Of a stretch of 64,000 nt of DNA, positions 26,827 through 35,157 are shown one piece after another (within the stretch, counting starts at the first letter, position 1; every line of letters starts with the position of its first letter). The notes beneath the pieces were generated by a model. That model was not told the origin of the DNA. It saw only the letters and a list, made by a program, of their open reading frames with translations, and made no database searches. Origin of the DNA: Bin80 sp965261255 (lineage in GTDB: Bacteria > Bacteroidota > Rhodothermia > Rhodothermales > Bin80); the NCBI GenBank assembly GCA_965261255.1, contig CBDHCQ010000004.1, forward strand, positions 1,736,001 through 1,800,000, given 5' to 3'. The position numbers were made by a program, and so were the translations under genes.

Positions 26827-27504
26827 CTACGTCGAGTCTGTTTGTTCCAGAACGTGACCGAGTATCATGTCAATCTGCTCTGCAAGCGTTAAATTGTCCG
26901 TTTCAATCAAAACTGCGTCTGAGGCTTTCTTTAATGGAGCAACCTTTCGTTCTGAGTCCTGGCGGTCTCGTTCAGCTATCGCCCCAATTACAGATTCAAA
27001 TGAAGGGGCTTCCCCCACTTGACGGAACTCAATAAGCCGACGCTGTGCCCGCACCTCAAGTGAAGCAGTTATAAAGAATTTCAAATCAGCATGCGGAAAT
27101 ACCACCGTGCCCATGTCGCGACCTACCGCCACAATGCCGGGATTAACGCCGTAACGGTCACCAAACCCACGCTGAAGACCAAAAAGACGACTCCGAACAT
27201 TTTTCAGCGCGGCAACCTGACTGGCCATTTCAGTAATTTGGGGCGTATGTAATTCTGCCGTTACATCTACTCCATCTATATGCACATGCATGTGACTTTC
27301 GACGCAGGTGATATCAATCTGGAATCGCTGCAGGCTGATCTCGGCATCATCCTCGGTACTTTCCAGTCCAGTTTTCAGGAACCCCAATGCCACGGCCCGA
27401 TAGATAAGGCCAGAGTCCATAAATACAAACCCCGCAGCTGCGGCAACGCCGCGTGCAGTGCTACTCTTGCCAGACGCTGCTGGACCGTCAATGGCTATTA
27501 TCAC
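26827..27504 (-). CDS. cmk: Cytidylate kinase
   Basis: Cmk phosphorylates CMP and dCMP in pyrimidine salvage. The P-loop GPAASGKSS is at residues 7-15, followed by FMDSGLIYRAVA, the NMP-binding DSGLIYR block. GRDMGTVVFPHADLKFFITA (about 128-147) and ASLEVRAQRR are the conserved NMP/lid region, and ERDRQDSERKVAPLKKASDA follows. The length of 225 residues is standard. Translation starts at GTG 27504, because the P-loop begins at residue 7 and no upstream start is possible without running into the divergent trmH-like gene. rpsA follows downstream after 157 bp. Confidence 0.95.
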   Translation of the reverse strand: MIIAIDGPAASGKSSTARGVAAAAGFVFMDSGLIYRAVALGFLKTGLESTEDDAEISLQRFQIDITCVESHMHVHIDGVDVTAELHTPQITEMASQVAALKNVRSRLFGLQRGFGDRYGVNPGIVAVGRDMGTVVFPHADLKFFITASLEVRAQRRLIEFRQVGEAPSFESVIGAIAERDRQDSERKVAPLKKASDAVLIETDNLTLAEQIDMILGHVLEQTDST

Positions 27505-27514
27505 TTAAACTTTG

Positions 27515-28048
27515 ATGCGAAAACTTCGTCATGAAGAAATTAGTCGGGTATCTGCCAGTACCATTCGATTAGTTCCTCGTCACCCAATCACCATTGTACT
27601 GGATAATGTGCGTTCGGTGCACAACGTGGGATCCATTTTTCGTACTTCTGACGCAGCCCTGATTGAACGTATAATACTTACTGGAATTACAGCAACCCCA
27701 GATAATCCGCAAATCCACAAGACTGCATTAGGTGCGCAGGATACTGTACCGTGGGAATACAAACCTAACGCCGCTAGCACGATCGACGACCTACGTAATT
27801 CAGGATATACAGTTGCCGTCCTGGAGCTTACCGACACTCCGACTCCGACAACTGCCGTTACCCGGAAGAAATTTCCTCTTTGCTTGGTAGTGGGTAATGA
27901 GCTCTCCGGAGTTGATGAGGAGCTGATTGCTAAAGCGGACTTCGCACTGGAGATTCAACAGTACGGCGCAAAACAGTCTATGAACGTAGCCGTAGCGTAC
28001 GGGATTGCCGTCTTCGATCTGGTGAGACAACTGCGTGGCCTATCGTGA
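27515..28048 (+). CDS. SpoU/TrmH-family RNA 2'-O-methyltransferase
   Basis: This is a SPOUT-fold, SAM-dependent methyltransferase. Motif 1 is in IVLDNVRSVHNVGSIFRTSD, motif 2 is LCLVVGNELSGV, and motif 3 is IQQYGAKQSMNVAVAYGIAV, giving the trefoil-knot SAM site. The length (177 residues) matches the minimal TrmH core. The start is the ATG at 27515; the preceding TTG at 27512 is possible but less likely. It reads away from cmk with only 10 bp between start codons. mutA starts 10 bp downstream. Whether it modifies tRNA Gm18 or another site is not decidable from sequence. Confidence 0.9.
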   Translation: MRKLRHEEISRVSASTIRLVPRHPITIVLDNVRSVHNVGSIFRTSDAALIERIILTGITATPDNPQIHKTALGAQDTVPWEYKPNAASTIDDLRNSGYTVAVLELTDTPTPTTAVTRKKFPLCLVVGNELSGVDEELIAKADFALEIQQYGAKQSMNVAVAYGIAVFDLVRQLRGLS

Positions 28049-28058
28049 TGAATCTGCA

Positions 28059-29480
28059 ATGAGAGAATCTCTGGACTTACTCAGCCACTTCCCGCCGGTT
28101 ACCGATCAGGATTGGGAAAAACTGATCCCGGAAGATCTGAACTGGCATACCATCGAAGAGATAACCGCTCGTCCTTATTACCGACGCGGCGAACCTACAC
28201 CCAAACATATCTTTAATCACCGTGAATGGCTTATTCGTGCAGATGTAGAGATGAAGGATGCGGTGCGCGCGCAGCTTGCAGGCGCCGAGGCGCTGGGATT
28301 CAATCTGTCAGAGGAAATTGTCAAACTACCGGAAGACTTACCTATTGGTACAATCCCTCTTTTTTTTCGTGGCAGAGGCGCAACCCCCGCGTTGCTCGAA
28401 ACACTTCGTACGTGTGCAGCCAGTAAAGGATATACCCCAAAGGACCTCCAGGGAGCTGTTGAAATTTCTTCCGAGTACCCCGTTTCTCAAGTCCTGGATA
28501 TGGCGGAAGGTACTCGCCTGTGGACGCTGTGCATTAGCCTTGAGCCTTGGCATGAACAAGGTGCTACTCATGTTCAGGAGTTGGCTTGCGCGCTAGCACA
28601 ATTTTCGGATCTACTAGCAGAAGCAGGCTCAGATTTTGCAACTGAACATCTGTACTTCATTGTGCCTGTTGGAGAGCGTTATCTCTTGGATATTGCCCGC
28701 CTCCGTGCATTGCGCGTATGTGCCGCCGGGGTTCTAGACGCATATAAAGTCCAGTCGAGGAAAATAAACATAGTCGGAGTTCCCAGCCGACGTTACGAAT
28801 CGGCTCTGGACCCAGAAACACACCTTATCCGACAGACCTTGCAATGTGTTGTCGCTATACTCGGTGGATGCGATGTGGTCGCAACCCCGGACGCTGATCT
28901 GGGGCTCCAAATGCAGCAACTTTTGCGCTACGAAGGACGACTCGGAGTTGCCGCAGACGCTGCTGCAGGCGCTTGGATGATAGAACATCTGACGGATGCC
29001 TTAGGAGCCGCTTCATGGCAACTCTTCCAACAGATTGAACAAAGAGGCGGATTGGATCTGTCATGGCATTGGGTAGAAAAGCAAATCCAGCACGCACACA
29101 GTCAGCGAAGCGCCGCAGTGCTTTCGGGAGCCGATGTGGTTGTAGGCGTCAATACGTACCTCTCTCCTGACATTCCCGAGGCAACCGTCCTCCCGAACCG
29201 CCTTGCTGCTCCCCTTGAAGCCATACGACTACGAGCAAAGGCACTCACGAAAAAACCGCGAATTGAGATTCAGGGAGAACATGATCCATGGCTTCACCGA
29301 CTTTTGAGTTTGTGTACCTGTGATATTCAAAATCAGCCAGCCGACATAGTCATAACGAAAACTCCAACGGGGTTCACAGCTCAGAATACGCGAGAGGAAC
29401 AGATTTCGCTCACTTCCGGCGATCCACTGCATCTGGCGGCGGATCAACTATTACAATTATTCAATAGTGATGCGGCCTGA
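28059..29480 (+). CDS. mutA: Methylmalonyl-CoA mutase small subunit (short form)
   Basis: This is the non-catalytic small subunit partner of MutB. The opening LLSHFPPVTDQDWEKLIPEDL and RPYYRRGEPTP match the mutA family. VLPNRLAAPLEAIRLRAKAL near residue 390 corresponds to the conserved end of the barrel domain. The product is about 473 residues and lacks the C-terminal cobalamin-binding domain of long MutA proteins (about 620 residues); short forms occur in Bacteroidota as I recall. The ATG at 28059 is chosen because it gives the usual short leader; an upstream GTG at 28035 overlaps the methyltransferase stop. It overlaps mutB by 11 bases. The complex interconverts succinyl-CoA and methylmalonyl-CoA. 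Confidence 0.92.
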   Translation: MRESLDLLSHFPPVTDQDWEKLIPEDLNWHTIEEITARPYYRRGEPTPKHIFNHREWLIRADVEMKDAVRAQLAGAEALGFNLSEEIVKLPEDLPIGTIPLFFRGRGATPALLETLRTCAASKGYTPKDLQGAVEISSEYPVSQVLDMAEGTRLWTLCISLEPWHEQGATHVQELACALAQFSDLLAEAGSDFATEHLYFIVPVGERYLLDIARLRALRVCAAGVLDAYKVQSRKINIVGVPSRRYESALDPETHLIRQTLQCVVAILGGCDVVATPDADLGLQMQQLLRYEGRLGVAADAAAGAWMIEHLTDALGAASWQLFQQIEQRGGLDLSWHWVEKQIQHAHSQRSAAVLSGADVVVGVNTYLSPDIPEATVLPNRLAAPLEAIRLRAKALTKKPRIEIQGEHDPWLHRLLSLCTCDIQNQPADIVITKTPTGFTAQNTREEQISLTSGDPLHLAADQLLQLFNSDAA

Positions 29481-31572
29481 TTTTTCCTCCATTACGTACC
29501 GAAGATCCGGCGTCTCCATTCCAATTGATCGCAAGGATCAGGATCAAACCCGTACTTGCGATGCTGTTGACCTTGAAGCATGCGCGCATCTGGATTATGC
29601 GGCGGGTCTACCGCCCTTCCTGCGCGGGCCCTATGCATCAATGTACGCTGGTCGTCCATGGACGATTCGGCAATACGCCGGGTTCTCCACCGCAGAAGAC
29701 TCAAATGCATTCTACAGAAAAGCACTTGAGGCCGGACAACGTGGTTTGTCGGTAGCTTTCGATCTTCCAACACATAGAGGCTACGACTCCGATCATCCAA
29801 TCGCTCGCGGGGACGTAGGACAGGCCGGCGTTGCGATTGATAGCGTAGAAGATATGAAAGTGCTCTTCGCAGGGATCCCCCTATCGAAGATGAGTGTGTC
29901 TATGACCATGAATGGCGCTGTCCTGCCAGTCATGGCGTTCTTTATTGTCGCAGCGGAGTCGTCCGAAGTAAGCCCTCAGCAGCTCAGTGGTACCATTCAG
30001 AATGATATTCTGAAAGAGTTCATGGTGCGCAACACTTACATCTATCCCCCTGCCCCATCAATGCGCATTACAGGGGATATCATTGAATGGTGTGCCCAGA
30101 ATATGCCTCGATTCAATACCGTATCCGTAAGCGGCTATCATATGCACGAGGCAGGTGCTCCCGCTGATTTGGAGCTTGCTTACACGCTTGCCAATGGCCT
30201 CGAATACGTGCGAACCGGCCTAAGCCGAGGCCTGGAGATTGATAACTTTGCACCACGGCTTTCATTCTTCTTCGGGATTGGCATGGATCACCTAGTCGAG
30301 ATTGCCAAGCTCAGGGCAGCACGGGTACTATGGGCCCGGCTCATTAAGCCATTTGCTCCCAAGAATCCCAAGTCTATGGCCTTGCGCATGCATTGCCAGA
30401 CGTCTGGATACAGTCTAACTGCGCAGAAACCCTATAACAATGTGGCCCGCACGACACTCGAGGCATTATCTGCAGTTTGTGGGCAAACACAGTCTCTACA
30501 CACAAATGCACTGGATGAAGCACTTGCACTTCCATCTGCCAATGCCGCTAGAATTGCACGTAATACCCAACTTGTGCTTCGAGAAGAGTCGAAGTTGACG
30601 CATGCTATTGATCCATGGGGCGGCTCCTATGTAATTGAGCATCTAACACACACATTGATTGAGAAGGTCTGGAAGCACATCCAGGAAATCGAATCCATGG
30701 GAGGAATGACCAAAGCCATCGCGAATGGGCTTCCCAAGATGCGAATTGAACAAGCCGCCGCCATCCGACAGGCACGCATAGATAAGGGCGAAGAGATTAT
30801 TGTGGGTGTGAATGCCTTCCAGTCACAGTCTGCGAACAAAATATCGCTCCTTAGAATAAACAACGAAGAGGTGCGCCTGAACCAGTCCGCCCGACTCAAC
30901 GAGCTTAAAAATTCACGTGATGAACTTCGTGTAAAACACTCCCTGGCAAGCCTGCGCACGGCAGCGCAGGAAGGATCTAATCTTCTGGAGGTTGCGCTGA
31001 AAGCGGCACGCGCCCGTGCAACTCTAGGCGAGATTACCAGTGCACTGGAGACCGTGTTTGGTCGCCATACTGCCCGTAACCAAACCGCAACCGGTATTTA
31101 CTCCGCTGTTATGCAAACAGACGAACCTACAAATCGTGCACGGTTGCTTTCCGACAAGTTTGCGGACCAGACCGGGCGCCGTCCGCGGATTCTAGTGGCA
31201 AAACTCGGACTGGATGGCCATGACCGTGGCGCGCGCGTGATCGCAACAGCTTTCGCCGACCTGGGATTTGATGTTGATATAGGTCCATTATTCCAGTCTC
31301 CAGAAGAGGTTGCCCGTCAGGCCCTCGAAAACGATGTCCATATTATAGGCATCTCCAGCCTTGCTGGCGCCCACCGAACATTGGTACCGGAGCTTACAAA
31401 AGCTCTCTCCCGTGATCACCGGGAAGACATCCTGGTCGTTGTAGGTGGCATAATTCCATCAGACGATTACGCATTGCTCAATGACGCGGGAGTTAAGGCT
31501 GTTTTCGGGCCTGGTACAGTCATTGCCGAAGCAGCCATATCAATTCTCCACGACCTCCTGGACGATTCATGA
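29470..31572 (+). CDS. mutB: Methylmalonyl-CoA mutase large (catalytic) subunit
   Basis: MutB carries the adenosylcobalamin-dependent rearrangement of methylmalonyl-CoA and succinyl-CoA. The barrel domain includes PFLRGPYASMYAGRPWTIRQ, DLPTHRGYDSD and SVSMTMNGAVLP. The C-terminal cobalamin domain has LGLDGHDRGARVIATAF; the His of DGHDRG (residue 584) is the lower axial cobalt ligand. It also has IIGISSLAGAHRTLVPEL. The 700-residue length is standard. The start is ATG 29470, just after a GTG at 29467. It overlaps mutA and then meaB (ATGA). No methylmalonyl-CoA epimerase or propionyl-CoA carboxylase is nearby. Confidence 0.96.
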   Translation: MRPDFSSITYRRSGVSIPIDRKDQDQTRTCDAVDLEACAHLDYAAGLPPFLRGPYASMYAGRPWTIRQYAGFSTAEDSNAFYRKALEAGQRGLSVAFDLPTHRGYDSDHPIARGDVGQAGVAIDSVEDMKVLFAGIPLSKMSVSMTMNGAVLPVMAFFIVAAESSEVSPQQLSGTIQNDILKEFMVRNTYIYPPAPSMRITGDIIEWCAQNMPRFNTVSVSGYHMHEAGAPADLELAYTLANGLEYVRTGLSRGLEIDNFAPRLSFFFGIGMDHLVEIAKLRAARVLWARLIKPFAPKNPKSMALRMHCQTSGYSLTAQKPYNNVARTTLEALSAVCGQTQSLHTNALDEALALPSANAARIARNTQLVLREESKLTHAIDPWGGSYVIEHLTHTLIEKVWKHIQEIESMGGMTKAIANGLPKMRIEQAAAIRQARIDKGEEIIVGVNAFQSQSANKISLLRINNEEVRLNQSARLNELKNSRDELRVKHSLASLRTAAQEGSNLLEVALKAARARATLGEITSALETVFGRHTARNQTATGIYSAVMQTDEPTNRARLLSDKFADQTGRRPRILVAKLGLDGHDRGARVIATAFADLGFDVDIGPLFQSPEEVARQALENDVHIIGISSLAGAHRTLVPELTKALSRDHREDILVVVGGIIPSDDYALLNDAGVKAVFGPGTVIAEAAISILHDLLDDS

Positions 31573-32573
31573 GCAGAGTTCCCAGTGTGCAAGACATCCT
31601 CTCAGGCGATCGTAACAGCCTAAGTCGCGGGATCACGCTTGTAGAGAGTACACGGCTTGCTGACATGAATGATGCCGAGCGCATGCTTAACGGAGTCCTT
31701 GCCGAAACTGGTAAAGCGCTGCGTGTAGCTGTTACTGGTTCTCCAGGTGTGGGCAAGAGTACACTGATTGAGGCACTTGGGATGCACCTTGCACAGTCAG
31801 ATTACCGCGTAGCCGTGCTCTCTGTGGATCCCTCGAGCCCCCACACGGCAGGAAGCATTATGGGGGACAAAACACGCATGCCTGAACTTGCAAAACATAA
31901 GAACGCATTCATTCGCCCATCCCCCTCAGGAAACGTTCCCGGCGGAATTGCAAACACTACGCGTCGTGCAATGCTCCTGTGCGAGGCGGCGGGATATAAT
32001 GTGATTCTGATCGAAACTGTCGGCACAGGCCAGGGAGATACGCTTGTTCGTCAAATCGTTGATATCGTTCTCCTCATGTTATTACCGAATGCGGGTGATG
32101 AGCTTCAGGGAATCAAGCGTGGTATCCTGGAAATTGCAGACCTGATCGCAGTCTCGAAAGCCGATGGAGCCATGATCGACCAAGCACGCCTCACGGCCAA
32201 TGCATACAGGCGCGCGCTGCATCTCTACCCTGAACGCTCCCGGATCGTCAAGGTTAAGACAGTCAGTGCACTCGAAAAAACAGAGATCCCTGCGATCTGG
32301 GAGGCTATAAAGGACATTGAGCGCGTAACACGTGAAAATGGCCACTTCGAGACGCAGCGTAGTGCGCAAATCAAGACAGCACTGCTTGAAACCGCAAAGA
32401 CCTTCCTTCTGTCTGAATTTGACGAATCGAAAATCGTCGATGCAGCGATAGAAAATATTCAGCAGCAAGTCGCCGGAGGAACGCGTACTGTGACCGATGC
32501 CGCACACGAACTGGTTCGCATTTACCGCACGATGGATTCAAAAATCGACCCGAACGTTGAAGGATCATCCTGA
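31569..32573 (+). CDS. meaB: MeaB/ArgK-type GTPase, mutase chaperone
   Basis: MeaB is a G3E GTPase that protects methylmalonyl-CoA mutase and gates cobalamin loading. The P-loop is TGSPGVGKSTLIE; VLSVDPSSPHTAGSIMGDKTRMPEL is the switch/base region; SKADG provides the guanine site. The usual ETVGVGQSE block reads ETVGTGQGDT here, a small departure. The usual RPSPSSGTLGG segment reads RPSPSGNVPGGIANTTRR. The 334-residue length is normal and the C-terminal helical arm is present. It overlaps mutB by four bases, so the trmH-like gene, mutA, mutB and meaB probably form one operon. Confidence 0.94.
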   Translation: MSRVPSVQDILSGDRNSLSRGITLVESTRLADMNDAERMLNGVLAETGKALRVAVTGSPGVGKSTLIEALGMHLAQSDYRVAVLSVDPSSPHTAGSIMGDKTRMPELAKHKNAFIRPSPSGNVPGGIANTTRRAMLLCEAAGYNVILIETVGTGQGDTLVRQIVDIVLLMLLPNAGDELQGIKRGILEIADLIAVSKADGAMIDQARLTANAYRRALHLYPERSRIVKVKTVSALEKTEIPAIWEAIKDIERVTRENGHFETQRSAQIKTALLETAKTFLLSEFDESKIVDAAIENIQQQVAGGTRTVTDAAHELVRIYRTMDSKIDPNVEGSS

Positions 32574-32585
32574 CCAATAAATCTA

Positions 32586-34910
32586 ATGGCACGGCAAGCA
32601 GCTGCGGCTGATTTTATAAGAAATATTATTGATCAAGATCTTGCATCGGGAACGGCCGAAAACGTGATTGTCCGATTTCCGCCCGAGCCCAATGGGTTTC
32701 CGCATATTGGTCACGCCAAAAGCAGTACGCTCAATTTTGGGCTGGCGGCTGAATACAAAGGGCGATGCCATCTCCGTTTTGATGACACCAATCCTGCCAC
32801 GGAAGATCAGAGATATGTCGATGCAATAAAGCGTGATTTACAATGGATGGGATTTGACTGGGGTGAGCATGAATACTATGCTTCCGATTACTTCGAAACC
32901 TTATTCACGTGGGCATGCAAACTCATCCTTAAGGGTTTGGCCTATGTCGACGATTCCCCTGAGGAAGTAATTCGGGGGATGCGAGGCACGGTTACAACCC
33001 CGGGAACACAGAGCCCCAATCGTAACCGGGCACCGGAAGAAAACCTTGAATTGTTTGAGGCCATGCGTGCAGGTGCGTTTGCAGATGGATCACGGGTACT
33101 TCGAGCCAAGATCGACATGGCGCATTCAAACATGAAGATGCGGGATCCGCTAATGTATCGGATTCGTCATGCAACGCACTACCGTCAAGGAGATGCATGG
33201 TGTATCTACCCCTTTTATGATTGGGCACACGGGCAATCTGATGCCATAGAGGGGGTCACACACTCAATCTGTACGCTCGAGTTTTCCACTAATCGGGTAT
33301 TGTATGACTGGTACCTGGATGCACTCGAGATTGCCCCTCGCCCATACCAGTACGAGTTTGCAAGATTGAATCTTGCAAACACAATCACATCCAAGCGAAA
33401 GTTACTCCACCTGGTTCGGGAAGGCATCGTGGACGGCTGGGACGACCCGCGGATGCCAACGCTCGCCGGCCTCAGGCGCCGTGGCGTGCGTCCACAGGCG
33501 ATCAAGACTTTCTGTAATTCCATTGGAACTACCAAGGTTGACAGTATCTCTGATCCCGGATTGCTTGAACATTGTATCAGGGATGATCTGAATCATCGTG
33601 CTCCACGTATACTCTGTGTACAGGATCCTTTGCCAATAGTCCTTACAAATTGGCCGGAGGACCGAACGGAGACCATATCCGCACCGTACTGGCCTCACGA
33701 TGTTCCGCGTGATGGCGTTCGCCCAGTTCCCTTTTCCAGGGAGTTGCTGATTGAACGGAGTGATTTTTCAGAAAATCCTCCGAAAGGATTCCGCAGGTTA
33801 ACACCTGGGGGAATCGTGCGCTTGCGACACGCCTGCATCATCCGCTGTAACCACGTTGAGAAAGATAAGAGGGGCAAGGTGGTTCGATTGCATTGTGAAT
33901 GGATTGAGAGTACACGGAGTGGATCCAAGACTACGCTCAAGCCCAAGGGCACTATTCATTGGGTGGATGCCAAGCGGTCGCTGCCGGTTATTGTCAGGGC
34001 ATATAACCGATTATTTATTCAGTCTGTACCAGGAGAGGATTTTCTGGAAGCCCTCAATCCCTCATCCCTCATTGAGTACAAGGATGCACGTATTGAGCCA
34101 AGTATTGCTGATGACCCTCGAGAGCAGCGGTATCAGTTTACCCGACTGGGATTCTACTGGCGCGATCCAGAGCATTTAGACAACGATCTCCCCGTGTTTA
34201 ATTGCATTGTTACTCTTCGCCAGGCTATTCACGGTCACCCTGAACCTGCTCAGGTTGCGTCAAAAGTTGAGAAGCCCGACGGGGTTGTTCGCCCTCACGA
34301 TGCCCAATTGGAACATCAACCCAGGACAGCCACTCCTGCAAAGAAAAACTCCAAGAGCAAACAGCGTTCTCTGACTGCCGATGAAGAGCAGTGGCTGATC
34401 GAAAGTGGATTGAGTGCTGCGACAGGATTGGCTATTTATGGCGTACCTGCAGCGTCGGAGTTCCTTGAAGCCGCCTCAGAGCATGTTTCACGGGTATCGG
34501 TTGGGAACTGGATGGCGAACCAACTTTTGCCTACACTGAAAGGAGCACCTCTATCAAGTTTGCCATTTGGCCCCTCTGAGTTTGCAGAACTAGTCCAGTT
34601 AGCAGATAGCGGGCAAGCAAGTACTCACGAAGCCCGAGCCGTGCTAAAACTCATGTTGGCAGACGAGGGGTCACCGACAAAGCTTTTAGCCGGTGTACAG
34701 TCCTCGACTGTTGGTGACTCCGAGATTCTTAGTGACATTGTTGGAAACGTACTGAGCGACCATGAAGATCGTGTTGATGCATACCTTGCGGGAAAAACCG
34801 GTCTGCTTGGCTTCTTCGTGGGACAGGTTATGAGGCGGACCAATGGAAAAGCTGATCCAAGACAAACCAAGGCCTTGATTGAGCAAGAACTCGCAGGCCG
34901 TGCTACGTGA
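32586..34910 (+). CDS. glnS: Glutaminyl-tRNA synthetase with C-terminal YqeY domain
   Basis: GlnRS charges tRNA-Gln directly with glutamine. The class I HIGH motif is H40-I-G-H43 in PNGFPHIGHAKS, and LRFDDTNPATEDQRYVDAI follows. The second signature reads ITSKRKL (267-273), with Thr in place of the usual Met of VMSKRKL. The anticodon-binding beta-barrels continue to about residue 565. After a linker rich in Lys/Ser, residues about 600-774 form a GatB/YqeY-like helical domain (LTADEEQWLIESGLSAATG to KALIEQELAGR), as also known from Deinococcus GlnRS. This domain helps tRNA recognition. The total of 774 residues exceeds the usual 550 because of the fusion. It starts 12 bp after meaB. Confidence 0.95.
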   Translation: MARQAAAADFIRNIIDQDLASGTAENVIVRFPPEPNGFPHIGHAKSSTLNFGLAAEYKGRCHLRFDDTNPATEDQRYVDAIKRDLQWMGFDWGEHEYYASDYFETLFTWACKLILKGLAYVDDSPEEVIRGMRGTVTTPGTQSPNRNRAPEENLELFEAMRAGAFADGSRVLRAKIDMAHSNMKMRDPLMYRIRHATHYRQGDAWCIYPFYDWAHGQSDAIEGVTHSICTLEFSTNRVLYDWYLDALEIAPRPYQYEFARLNLANTITSKRKLLHLVREGIVDGWDDPRMPTLAGLRRRGVRPQAIKTFCNSIGTTKVDSISDPGLLEHCIRDDLNHRAPRILCVQDPLPIVLTNWPEDRTETISAPYWPHDVPRDGVRPVPFSRELLIERSDFSENPPKGFRRLTPGGIVRLRHACIIRCNHVEKDKRGKVVRLHCEWIESTRSGSKTTLKPKGTIHWVDAKRSLPVIVRAYNRLFIQSVPGEDFLEALNPSSLIEYKDARIEPSIADDPREQRYQFTRLGFYWRDPEHLDNDLPVFNCIVTLRQAIHGHPEPAQVASKVEKPDGVVRPHDAQLEHQPRTATPAKKNSKSKQRSLTADEEQWLIESGLSAATGLAIYGVPAASEFLEAASEHVSRVSVGNWMANQLLPTLKGAPLSSLPFGPSEFAELVQLADSGQASTHEARAVLKLMLADEGSPTKLLAGVQSSTVGDSEILSDIVGNVLSDHEDRVDAYLAGKTGLLGFFVGQVMRRTNGKADPRQTKALIEQELAGRAT

Positions 34911-35157
34911 TGCGGTCCGACACCGGCTCCCTCAGGAACTACCCTTCGTCAGTCGCGGCCCAGAGCCTATTATAGCCTGGATTACTTGACGCAAGTAGTA
35001 CATTCGGATTAAGCTGCGGTCGATTTATCGGGGCGTAGTGCTAAAGTCAGTTTACAGGGCTGTACTATTGGACATAGTCAGACCCGAATTACTCATTCTG
35101 GGAGATATAATATTCGAGCCAAGATGGGCAAATTGACCTGAATACAAATACAAGCGA

